A stretch of 9,282 nucleotides of DNA from NCBI GenBank assembly GCA_002389705.1, contig DGQJ01000372.1:1-9282 (forward strand), written 5' to 3'. The notes under the pieces are model-generated. The model had not been told where the DNA came from and ran no database searches. It saw only the letters and a program-made list of their open reading frames with translations. A program made the position numbers and the translations under genes. The stretch's first letter is position 1. Every line of letters starts with the position of its first letter. This document shows, piece after piece, positions 1 through 6,031 of the stretch. Source of the DNA: Bacteroidales bacterium UBA4417 (lineage in GTDB: Bacteria; Bacteroidota; Bacteroidia; Bacteroidales; UBA4417).

Positions 1-18
1 GCCCGCGGGGGGCGCGAC
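1..18 (-). CRISPR. Leader-proximal CRISPR repeat (type I-C), partial at window edge
   Basis: On the minus strand these bases read GTCGCGCCCCCCGCGGGC. They fit the start of a 32-nt type I-C repeat: GTC, a 6-nt stem arm (GCGCCC), a 5-nt loop (CCCGC), then the first four bases (GGGC) of the returning arm. Known I-C repeats continue with the rest of that arm and GTGGATTGAAA(C/T), which here would lie left of base 1. The position, directly downstream of cas2 with a leader between and in the same orientation as the cas genes, is the canonical one for I-C arrays. Only one partial repeat copy is visible, so the call rests on motif fit and context rather than on repetition. Confidence 0.8.
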
Positions 19-187
19 TGTAGAGCCTCTAAATTAATAATAATCTGAATGTTAGAAGACCGTTTCCGCGAAAGTTGTAATTAGCTTTATGAAAAACGAA
101 TGATACTATTGAAAGAAACAAGTAAAAAACTGATTATGAGCGCTCGCGATACCCTATAACTTTTAGTGATTACTTTGGGTTCGCGGA
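19..187 (-). promoter_or_regulatory. CRISPR leader
   Basis: This non-coding, AT-rich 169-bp stretch lies between the cas2 stop and the first repeat. It is where transcription of the array should start and where Cas1-Cas2 should recognise the integration end. Symmetric elements visible in it are TAGAGCCTCTA (21-31), two bases from the repeat; TCCGCGAA (65-72), which is the exact inverse of TTCGCGGA (180-187); and GAGCGCTC (138-145) overlapping TCGCGA (144-149). I find no clear TAnnTTTG -7 element and no intrinsic terminator for cas2, so the array promoter cannot be placed. Confidence 0.7.
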
Positions 188-478
188 TCATATTATCATT
201 ACGTCTTCCGGATTAAACGATGATTTTGCACCAATATGTTCTATTCTTTTTTGCCAGTTGTTACCAAGCATATAGAATCTTAAACTGTCTTTCTTCGGAT
301 CAATTATAAATTCAAGTCTGTGCTTCAGTTCAGAAAATTGTGCCGGATCAACTATACATTCGAATACTGAATTTTGAACTCGTTGCCCAAAATTTACACA
401 TTGCTTTGCAACATGACGTAATCTTTTACGCCCGGAAGGAGTCATAGTCTCCACATCATAAGTAATTAAAACCATCAT
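188..478 (-). CDS. cas2: CRISPR-associated endonuclease Cas2
   Basis: Cas2 forms the dimeric core of the Cas1-Cas2 integrase that inserts new spacers at the leader end of the array. The 96-aa product has the usual length and ferredoxin-like opening (VLITYDV), with the conserved Asp at residue 8 after the first beta strand. It also carries the family segment RLRHVAKQCVNFGQRVQNSV (about residues 19-38) and FYMLGNNW further on, as in type I-C Cas2. Two consecutive ATGs (478 and 475) could each be the start; the difference is one residue. It follows cas1 after 5 bp, so it should be co-transcribed with it, and no Shine-Dalgarno is visible. It is the last gene before the leader. Confidence 0.96.
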   Translation of the reverse strand: MMVLITYDVETMTPSGRKRLRHVAKQCVNFGQRVQNSVFECIVDPAQFSELKHRLEFIIDPKKDSLRFYMLGNNWQKRIEHIGAKSSFNPEDVMII

Positions 479-483
479 AACTT

Positions 484-1515
484 TTACTTATTAATGAACA
501 CCGGATAATTATCGATATCACCCCGAATATATCGTGCTAGCAATAAAGCCTGACAATAAGGCAACAGACCAATGGGAACCATAACATTCAGAAAGGGATG
601 CATGATTTCCTCTTGCTTTCGCTTGTGCCAGGCTGTTAGTATATCCTTCCTTGTTGTATCATTCATAAGTATACCACCAGCTTCACGGCTTTCAAATCCT
701 TTTGCATCCACCTGTTTCCGATTAATCAGCGAAAGAACCAATCTATCAGCAAGGTAGGGCCTGAATTCTTCCATCATATCAAGTGCCAGGCTTTGGCGGC
801 CAGGCCGGTCAGTATGTAAAAAACCAACACAGGGATCTATACCTACACTTTCGAGTGCCGATCTGACTTCGTGCATAAGCAACATGTAGACGAAGGATAA
901 GATTGCATTAACATTATCCATTGGAGGACGACGATTTCGCCCATTGAAGATAAAATCTGCCTTTTGGGCAATGATTAAATGGTTAAATACCCCAAAATAA
1001 TTATTTGCTGCTTCGCCTTCAATCCCTCTAAGAATTTCATTATCGATGCATTTCAGCGCTTGTTTTTGTTTGATGCCAAGCGTATGTATTGCACTCTCCA
1101 TTTCCGTTCTGCTGGCTTCGTCCGGATGATCGCGCATTGCTCTTTGTAAAACTGTTTTGGAATTTGAAATTTTACCGGCAATAAAAATATTGCTTATTGA
1201 ACAGGAGAATTGTTTATCATCTGCCAGCCGGTATTGTTTTCGTCGAAGCAATACATTGCCTGACACCGGACCAGTTACTCTTCCAAGAAAGTACCCGTTT
1301 TCAGATAAAAAACTTATTGAAATATTCCGTTCGGCACATAGTGCCATTAACGACGGACTAGCCCCCATGAAGCCAAAACATACGATACCTTCAATGTTAT
1401 GTACAGGAATCCTGAATCGCTCCTGGTTTTCGACCTTGATCACAACATTTTCGCCATCCTTGCTCAGATAAGCTCCCGGTGTTGTAACATACAACGTATT
1501 GAGTAATTTTCGCAT
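484..1515 (-). CDS. cas1: CRISPR-associated endonuclease/integrase Cas1 (type I-C)
   Basis: Cas1 is the metal-dependent integrase of spacer acquisition and acts as a dimer pair bound to Cas2. At 343 aa it has the normal I-C length. The N-terminal beta domain runs to about residue 90 and the helical catalytic domain follows. Conserved metal-binding positions are present: Glu166 in LRGIEGEAANNYF, His234 in GFLHTDRPGRQSLALD, and Asp246 with Glu249 in the same motif (LALDMMEEFRP). Other family segments include NVNAILSFVYMLL (201-213), just before the His motif. The ATG at 1515 is 5 bp after the cas4 stop and has no Shine-Dalgarno, as expected in Bacteroidota. The protein looks intact, so acquisition is probably functional. 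Confidence 0.97.
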   Translation of the reverse strand: MRKLLNTLYVTTPGAYLSKDGENVVIKVENQERFRIPVHNIEGIVCFGFMGASPSLMALCAERNISISFLSENGYFLGRVTGPVSGNVLLRRKQYRLADDKQFSCSISNIFIAGKISNSKTVLQRAMRDHPDEASRTEMESAIHTLGIKQKQALKCIDNEILRGIEGEAANNYFGVFNHLIIAQKADFIFNGRNRRPPMDNVNAILSFVYMLLMHEVRSALESVGIDPCVGFLHTDRPGRQSLALDMMEEFRPYLADRLVLSLINRKQVDAKGFESREAGGILMNDTTRKDILTAWHKRKQEEIMHPFLNVMVPIGLLPYCQALLLARYIRGDIDNYPVFINK

Positions 1516-1520
1516 AGCAT

Positions 1521-2180
1521 TTAATCAGTTTCAAGTTCTTTTTGTAAATATTCTGAAGCTCTCCCATTGCCAAACATGCTCAACGGCAGACAAATATCAA
1601 ATAAGGAACATGATTTGCAATGCGTCTTATACACAGGCAAAGGCGTTATTCCATTATCGAATAATTCGTGCATCCTTTGTGCAAGGTCAAAAACATTTTG
1701 TCGTAATTCTGGCGTGAACTCTACAATTATCCTACGGCGGGTTTCGGCGTAATACAATGACCCTCTTACTATTTTGGTATTAAACATCTCTTCGAGACAT
1801 ATGGCTTGTGCACAAACCTGCACCTCATCGCGCACATCGGGCTTTTGTTTTCCGCGTTTGTATTCCACAGGATGCAATAACCATTTGCCTTCATAGCCAT
1901 CAATCAGCACACCCTCTTCCGAATAGATTAATTCAACAACATCAGCCCGGCCAGTGACACCAAGTTGATAACTGATTAATGGGAAAGCACGGTAAGTAAT
2001 TACCCTGCCGCGCTTATCACTTTCCAATGGATCATCCACTCTTTCGTGCAAGTGATGCCCCTCAGTTGTTTTAACATTTTCGCGCCATTGCTGCTCAACA
2101 TGTATAAGTGCCCACTGGCGTTCGCAAAAGGCCATATGCTGAATACCGGAAAGCATTAACAGGTCATCGTCGGAGTACAT
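1521..2180 (-). CDS. cas4: CRISPR-associated exonuclease Cas4 (PD-(D/E)XK, Fe-S)
   Basis: Cas4 trims prespacers and selects those with a correct PAM, working with Cas1-Cas2. The 219-aa protein shows the full RecB-like nuclease signature: His45 in HLHERV, Asp80 in GRADVVE, and Glu106 with Lys108 in PVEYKRGK, followed by the QVCAQA segment (121-126). Four cysteines for an Fe-S cluster are visible: Cys19 in AFCERQWAL, and Cys188, Cys191 and Cys197 in the C-terminal HCKSCSLFDIC. This is standard for the I-C form. The start at 2180 faces the hicB start across only 45 bp, so cas4-cas1-cas2 must be served either by read-through from cas7 across the antisense hicBA genes or by a promoter in that 45-bp gap. 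I see no TAnnTTTG element in the cas4 direction. Confidence 0.97.
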   Translation of the reverse strand: MYSDDDLLMLSGIQHMAFCERQWALIHVEQQWRENVKTTEGHHLHERVDDPLESDKRGRVITYRAFPLISYQLGVTGRADVVELIYSEEGVLIDGYEGKWLLHPVEYKRGKQKPDVRDEVQVCAQAICLEEMFNTKIVRGSLYYAETRRRIIVEFTPELRQNVFDLAQRMHELFDNGITPLPVYKTHCKSCSLFDICLPLSMFGNGRASEYLQKELETD

Positions 2181-2200
2181 TTTCTATCTATGTTTTTTTG

Positions 2201-2208
2201 TATTTTTG
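2201..2208 (+). promoter_or_regulatory. Bacteroidota-type -7 element for hicBA
   Basis: TATTTTTG matches the TAnnTTTG -7 consensus of the Bacteroidota primary sigma factor exactly. It ends 17 bp before the chosen hicB ATG (2226), which predicts a very short 5' leader. No clear TTTG -33 element is seen at the expected distance upstream, so the match is partial. The element lies within the 45-bp space between the divergent cas4 and hicB starts. Confidence 0.55.
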
Positions 2209-2225
2209 CATTAAATTCAGTCGCC

Positions 2226-2432
2226 ATGAAAGAGATCGTTTTTTTAGTAGAAGAATCGCAGGACGGTGGTTATTTTGCACGGGCGGTAAATCATTCAATT
2301 TTTACCCAGGCTGATACTGTTGAGGAGTTAAAACCTATGATCAGTGATGCAGTGCGCTGCCATTTTGAAGAACCAGAAATGCCGGAATTAATTCATTTGC
2401 ATGTTACCCGCGAGGAAACTTATTCTTTATGA
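2226..2432 (+). CDS. hicB: HicB-family antitoxin (short, no DNA-binding domain)
   Basis: The product is the presumed antitoxin that binds and neutralises the HicA toxin encoded next to it. With the ATG at 2226 it is 68 aa and reads as a HicB partial RNase H-like fold: the opening MKEIVFLVEES, then DGGYFARAVN (13-22) and a helix TVEELKPMISDAV (31-43), ending HLHVTREETYSL. An upstream in-frame ATG at 2190 would add 12 residues, but it lies ahead of the -7 element and adds sequence unlike the family, so I reject it. Many HicB proteins carry a C-terminal helix-turn-helix or ribbon-helix-helix domain; this one stops before it, so self-repression through HicB alone is unlikely. The stop overlaps the hicA start by ATGA, indicating translational coupling. 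Confidence 0.85.
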   Translation: MKEIVFLVEESQDGGYFARAVNHSIFTQADTVEELKPMISDAVRCHFEEPEMPELIHLHVTREETYSL

Positions 2433-2668
2433 AAATTCCGCGTAATATTGATGCACAGCAATTAATCAAAGCCCTTCATAAATACGGGTACGAACCCACG
2501 CGTCAAACCGGCAGCCATATCCGACTTACCACCCTGCAAAACGGACAACATCATATTACCATTCCTAACCACGACCCATTGCGTATCGGAACCCTAAATG
2601 CCATACTCACCGATGTGGCACAGCATTTAGGGATTTCGAAACAGGAAGTGGTGGAAAAGTTGTTTTAA
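2429..2668 (+). CDS. hicA: HicA-family mRNA interferase toxin
   Basis: HicA toxins cleave mRNA and arrest growth when not held by HicB. The 79-aa product has the compact double-stranded-RNA-binding-like fold of the family. The catalytic His is at residue 30 in RQTGSHIRL, and the second conserved block is HHITIPNHDPLRIGTLNAIL (41-60), followed by a C-terminal helix that starts DVAQHLGIS. The toxin looks intact. It begins inside the hicB stop (ATGA overlap) and its stop is 6 bp from the convergent cas7 stop, too little space for a terminator of its own. Its transcript is therefore likely to run antisense into cas7, and the cas transcript to run antisense over hicBA. The antitoxin-first order is common for this family. 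Confidence 0.92.
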   Translation: MKIPRNIDAQQLIKALHKYGYEPTRQTGSHIRLTTLQNGQHHITIPNHDPLRIGTLNAILTDVAQHLGISKQEVVEKLF

Positions 2669-2674
2669 TAGTTA

Positions 2675-3580
2675 TTACAACATTTCGATTACTTCTACAC
2701 CTTGTGGTATGGAACTTCTGTCAATAGAAACTGAGTAATCAGCAAAACAGCGTGCAGGTTTTGATCCATCTTTCTTTTCGATTTTAATGGCATCGAAGAG
2801 CTGGTGTGCCGGAGCACTCCCCAAAGCTGTTGAATGTTTGAATACAATCAACTTACGGGTACTCATCATACCACGGGCCGCGGAATGATCATGGTCGAAC
2901 ATATTTTTGAGCGCTTCCCAGAATAATTCCAGATCAGTTTCATTGAAACCTGTTTGAGCTGCCAGATGAGATGATATAAAACCTCTAGAAAAGTATAATC
3001 CATAAGGAATGGTAAACTTGCGCCCCATTTCAGAGCCACCTGTTTCAGCCCTTTCATCAGTTGTTTTTGCTACTCTCGTAATACTATGTTCCAATGCAAC
3101 CACGGGGTCAATCGAACGTGCAAAAGTTAATTGTACAGGACCTCTAACTTGACCTGCGTTTGCCCCAGTTGTTAATACAGCACCAAATGTTCTGATGTCA
3201 AAGAAATTTTGACACATAAAACTTCTACCTTTATCTATCTCTTTACCTTGAGCCTGCCCATCTTTATTTCTTTTTTTCCCATCAGTAGGATCAGAAGGAG
3301 CTTTAGACAGATCTATAGTTAACTCTATATAAGCATTATCAATCTCCCTGTTTAATACTGACTTTTCTTTAATAAAAATATCATACGGCTTTGTGGCGCC
3401 CTTTACTAAATGTACAAAATTCCTCACTTTACGCTTGAGGCAAACATCGGTAACCAACCCCATTCCAGTTTCGGCATCAACTCGTGGCAGGTTTCCGGCA
3501 TCGGGATCGCCATTTGGATTTCCGTCTGTAACATCGAACAGTAAAGCAAAATCGTAACGGTTTTTAATTAATTCGTTCAT
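2675..3580 (-). CDS. cas7c: Type I-C Cascade backbone protein Cas7 (Csd2)
   Basis: Cas7c (Csd2) polymerises along the crRNA spacer to form the Cascade backbone. The 301-aa protein opens with the hallmark I-C sequence: DVTDGNPNGDPDAGNLPRVD (16-35), then ETGMGLVTDVCLKRKVRN (37-54). The segment DIRTFGAVLTTGANAGQVRG (128-147) and RGMMSTRKLIVFKHS nearer the C-terminus are also typical. The length is normal, though the stretch at about 95-117 (PSDPTDGKKRNKDGQAQGKE) is lysine-rich and low in hydrophobics, presumably a flexible loop. The ATG at 3580 has a good Shine-Dalgarno (AAGGAG). The gene lies 18 bp after cas8c and is the last gene of the contiguous interference block before the antisense hicBA insert. 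Confidence 0.97.
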   Translation of the reverse strand: MNELIKNRYDFALLFDVTDGNPNGDPDAGNLPRVDAETGMGLVTDVCLKRKVRNFVHLVKGATKPYDIFIKEKSVLNREIDNAYIELTIDLSKAPSDPTDGKKRNKDGQAQGKEIDKGRSFMCQNFFDIRTFGAVLTTGANAGQVRGPVQLTFARSIDPVVALEHSITRVAKTTDERAETGGSEMGRKFTIPYGLYFSRGFISSHLAAQTGFNETDLELFWEALKNMFDHDHSAARGMMSTRKLIVFKHSTALGSAPAHQLFDAIKIEKKDGSKPARCFADYSVSIDRSSIPQGVEVIEML

Positions 3581-3588
3581 AATATGAT

Positions 3589-3594
3589 CTCCTT
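3589..3594 (-). promoter_or_regulatory. Shine-Dalgarno of cas7c
   Basis: On the minus strand AAGGAG sits 8 bases before the cas7 ATG, after a run of A. Most other genes here lack such a site. The backbone subunit is needed in several copies per complex, so a strong site here makes functional sense; that is inference. Confidence 0.6.
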
Positions 3595-3598
3595 TTTT

Positions 3599-3964
3599 TT
3601 AGTTGTTTTTATCTTTTTTTGTAAATAAGTCCTGACGTTGATGATAGTAGCCAATGGCAAAACGGCTTTGGTCATCTAACGACAAATGTGCAGGTAAGCC
3701 ATTACTGCTTACCCCAGTCATAATTTCCTGAATCATCTTTTCAAAATAAGTTTTGCTACCACCGCTAAGTTTTGCCAGATGGTGGTTCGAGAGATTGAGC
3801 AGCCGACCAAAAACAGTTACAGGGGTACTTGAAGCAGCACCATAATATCTGTCTTTAATAGTTGCATTAATACCAGGCTGTGCATCCTCCTGGATTTTTT
3901 CGAGTACAGCAAACAGGCGACCACAGAGATAGCCCTGGTTTTTGTTTTCTAAATCGAGTGACAT
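3599..3964 (-). CDS. cas11c: Predicted internally initiated small subunit Cas11c within cas8c
   Basis: In studied type I-C systems the small Cascade subunit is made from an internal start within cas8c and corresponds to its C-terminal ~120 residues. Here an in-frame ATG (codon 452 of cas8c) begins MSLDLENKNQGYLCGRLFAV, just ahead of the conserved helical GRLFAVLEKIQ segment, and would give a 121-aa product of the expected size. No Shine-Dalgarno precedes it (upstream reads AAACGAAAAACTCATTACC), but absence is weak evidence in this group. The call is by analogy with the family and the position of the Met; it is not directly shown by a start signal. Confidence 0.5.
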   Translation of the reverse strand: MSLDLENKNQGYLCGRLFAVLEKIQEDAQPGINATIKDRYYGAASSTPVTVFGRLLNLSNHHLAKLSGGSKTYFEKMIQEIMTGVSSNGLPAHLSLDDQSRFAIGYYHQRQDLFTKKDKNN

Positions 3965-5317
3965 GGTAATGAGTTTTTCGTTTGTATTATAAATTGTTTC
4001 TTTTCTGTTTAAATAGGCTTTAAGAATTGCCGCACGGACATAGTTTACGTGCTGTTCAGCACGAATGCGCCGGATGCATTGCTGTTGAAGAGTGTCTGGA
4101 TATTTTATTCTGCTATCGAGAATACTTTCAATTACACTTCCATGAATGTTCGGTGGCAAATTATCAATATCGTTTTTTAAGGAAATGTTAGAGAAAAAGC
4201 TATAAAGATTGATATAGTCTTTTTGCGTCTTTGAATCTGAAATTATTTCCAAATCTTCAAAATGCTTTTTAATATGCAGTGCAAATTCTTTTACTGTATT
4301 TGTTTTCCAGAATCGGATTGCTATTCGTGAGCCACCACCTTGACACAAACCAAGGATATGAAATCTAATAGCTCCCTCGTCATTCAAACGACCTGTGAAA
4401 ATTGATTCTAAAGCTGCTTTTACAGTCTTCACTTCCTTGTCAGGATTATCCATTTGAAAAGAAGTATTGAAGAAAAAACTAAAATTCTCTTCCAATACAT
4501 TCTGTTTATCGGCCCAAAAAAGAAATGTAGTGCCACTCTTTTGTTTTCCCCTAATATTAAATCTATTACTCTTGCTTTCAAGCAATATCTTTAAAGCGGT
4601 TGTATAAGCAAATTCAGCCTCAACACCAACAGAAGCATTATAGGCTTGATCCTTTTTATAAGAGTCATAACCGGAGTTTTTCTGGAAACTGACAAGCAGA
4701 TTTGCATCTTTATTAATAAAAGTCTTTTGGTGTGTCCTAGCAATTATTGTTTTTTCTCCAGTAATTGAGCAAATTCCTCTAATAATCTTTTCAGTAGACT
4801 CTACCGTCTCTTGTAATTCTGTTGAAATTACAAATTCTTTAAATCGCTCATCGGAGGCAATTGGTTCACCATGTCCTACAAGCCAGAAACTCATATATGG
4901 GTTCTTTGCTCTTTTAACCATTTCCCAATCAGGTGATTTCTGTATCGCTTCAATTTGGTTTGTCGCATAAAAATCATTGATTGCCTTAATCCCGTCGCTA
5001 TCCCTGAGTTGTTCGGGAATATATTCAGAAACATATTTCTTGAAAATATTGTGTTTCGTCTGGTTTTTATCAAAAGTTCCCAATATATATTCTTCCTTAT
5101 CCCAAAGGAAATTAGGCTGAAAATTACCGCCAGACCTTTTAACTGCTCTTGGAACTAAATAGGATACCGTATTGGGTTCTAATTGAAAGAATTCTCCATT
5201 TTCCTTTATCACAATCCGGAACGAAATTTTACTATTCCATTCATAACCAAACATTGGATATTTGGGATCGGATTCAGCCTTACGTTGTGAATAATTGTAT
5301 AATGCTTGCAGTATCAT
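3599..5317 (-). CDS. cas8c: Type I-C Cascade large subunit Cas8c (Csd1)
   Basis: Cas8c (Csd1) recognises the PAM and recruits Cas3. The 572-aa protein begins MILQALYNYSQRKAESDP, the standard Csd1 opening. It carries SGGNFQPNFLWDKEEYILG (62-80), the LVSFQKNSGYDSYKKDQ block (208-224) followed by FAYTTALKILL (236-246), a GGGSRIAIRFW motif in the middle, and the C-terminal GRLFAVLEKIQ and YYGAASSTPVTVFGRLL segments. Its start overlaps the cas5c stop by ATGA, and a GAGGAGGT Shine-Dalgarno lies inside the cas5c end, so the two are translationally coupled. The C-terminal ~120 residues probably also serve as a separate small subunit. Csd1 proteins diverge quickly, but motif order and context make this call safe. 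Confidence 0.96.
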   Translation of the reverse strand: MILQALYNYSQRKAESDPKYPMFGYEWNSKISFRIVIKENGEFFQLEPNTVSYLVPRAVKRSGGNFQPNFLWDKEEYILGTFDKNQTKHNIFKKYVSEYIPEQLRDSDGIKAINDFYATNQIEAIQKSPDWEMVKRAKNPYMSFWLVGHGEPIASDERFKEFVISTELQETVESTEKIIRGICSITGEKTIIARTHQKTFINKDANLLVSFQKNSGYDSYKKDQAYNASVGVEAEFAYTTALKILLESKSNRFNIRGKQKSGTTFLFWADKQNVLEENFSFFFNTSFQMDNPDKEVKTVKAALESIFTGRLNDEGAIRFHILGLCQGGGSRIAIRFWKTNTVKEFALHIKKHFEDLEIISDSKTQKDYINLYSFFSNISLKNDIDNLPPNIHGSVIESILDSRIKYPDTLQQQCIRRIRAEQHVNYVRAAILKAYLNRKETIYNTNEKLITMSLDLENKNQGYLCGRLFAVLEKIQEDAQPGINATIKDRYYGAASSTPVTVFGRLLNLSNHHLAKLSGGSKTYFEKMIQEIMTGVSSNGLPAHLSLDDQSRFAIGYYHQRQDLFTKKDKNN

Positions 5318-6021
5318 CGGCGTACCTCCTCACTACTAATTGGTGGAATTTCAATTACCCCATCATTGAGTTGAACCCTGAAAAACATAGGTTTTGGATC
5401 TTTCTCGTCAGAAAAATCCATATCGTACAGCATAAAGCCCAAATCGCGTGTTTCCTTTATAGGCTTTTTCTCTTCTTGTTCAGGATTTTCGATTAATCTG
5501 AAATTGCATGAAAATTCCCTGCACCCTAAATAAGGCTGATTAAAACACTGTCCTTTCTTTGCCCTGCGTTCGAATATGGCATTGTACTTTCCAGGATTTT
5601 CAGTACTTCTCAGAATGGTTTCTTCTTCCTGGTCTTTCAAATCATCAGGCGTTTCAAACCGATTCCTGTTACGAAGGGGAATAAAATCCATTTCGGCATA
5701 GAGTCGGTATGCCACATTCCGCAGAAAAAGTCCTGCTCTTTGTTGTCGATCCTCTTCTATAAAAATCTCCTTCGATTTGTCGCTCATCAGCTTTCCAACC
5801 TCATTGCGGCGAACAGAAATCCAGCGAATTGGATTGAGAATCTCTATCTTTTTCACCTTCCATTGTATGGCTGGCTTCCAAAATATGGCTTCGAATACGG
5901 CACGTGCTGCCGATGGGGTGATTACATCGTAACTTACCCGCTCCACCTTCATTTCGGGTCGAGTAAAACAAGCATAATCGCCCCATACTTCAATGCAAAA
6001 TTGTTTGTTGTAATATTCCAT
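5314..6021 (-). CDS. cas5c: Type I-C Cas5 (Cas5d), crRNA-processing Cascade subunit
   Basis: In type I-C, which has no Cas6, Cas5 both cleaves the pre-crRNA and caps the 5' handle in Cascade. The 235-aa protein has the full family profile: VWGDYACFTRPEMKVERVSYD (12-32), TPSAARAVFEAIFWKPAIQW (35-54), LNPIRWISVRRNEVG (62-76), ENPGKYNAIFERRAKKGQCF (141-160), then the PYLGCREF block and DLGFMLYDMDF (193-203). By alignment from memory to Bacillus halodurans Cas5d (Tyr46, Lys116, His117), the matching positions here are Phe47, Lys145 and Tyr146, so two of the three proposed catalytic side chains differ. The start lies 10 bp after the cas3 stop with no Shine-Dalgarno; the end overlaps cas8c. Confidence 0.96.
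   Translation of the reverse strand: MEYYNKQFCIEVWGDYACFTRPEMKVERVSYDVITPSAARAVFEAIFWKPAIQWKVKKIEILNPIRWISVRRNEVGKLMSDKSKEIFIEEDRQQRAGLFLRNVAYRLYAEMDFIPLRNRNRFETPDDLKDQEEETILRSTENPGKYNAIFERRAKKGQCFNQPYLGCREFSCNFRLIENPEQEEKKPIKETRDLGFMLYDMDFSDEKDPKPMFFRVQLNDGVIEIPPISSEEVRR
5324..5331 (-). promoter_or_regulatory. Shine-Dalgarno of cas8c
   Basis: GAGGAGGT on the minus strand lies 6 bases before the cas8c ATG, within the codons for the last residues of Cas5c (EEVRR). It is the strongest ribosome-binding site in the window and supports the start at 5317 and coupling of cas8c to cas5c translation. Confidence 0.65.
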
Positions 6022-6031
6022 ATTGGGTTTA

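Noticed and set aside
1157..1471. A 104-codon plus-strand open frame inside cas1
   Set aside because: It lies wholly antisense to a conserved Cas1 with intact motifs; it is a shadow frame.
2190..2225. Upstream ATG extending HicB by 12 residues
   Set aside because: The -7 element at 2201-2208 lies downstream of it, and the extra residues (MFFCIFALNSVA) do not fit the HicB N-terminus.
2181..2674. hicBA as cargo of a transposon with terminal repeats
   Set aside because: No transposase, terminal inverted repeat or target-site duplication is visible at either edge of the insert.
3986..3991. TATAAT on the minus strand inside cas8c as a promoter for a Cas11c transcript
   Set aside because: A lone hexamer is expected by chance in AT-rich coding DNA and is not the Bacteroidota -7 type; no -33 partner is evident.
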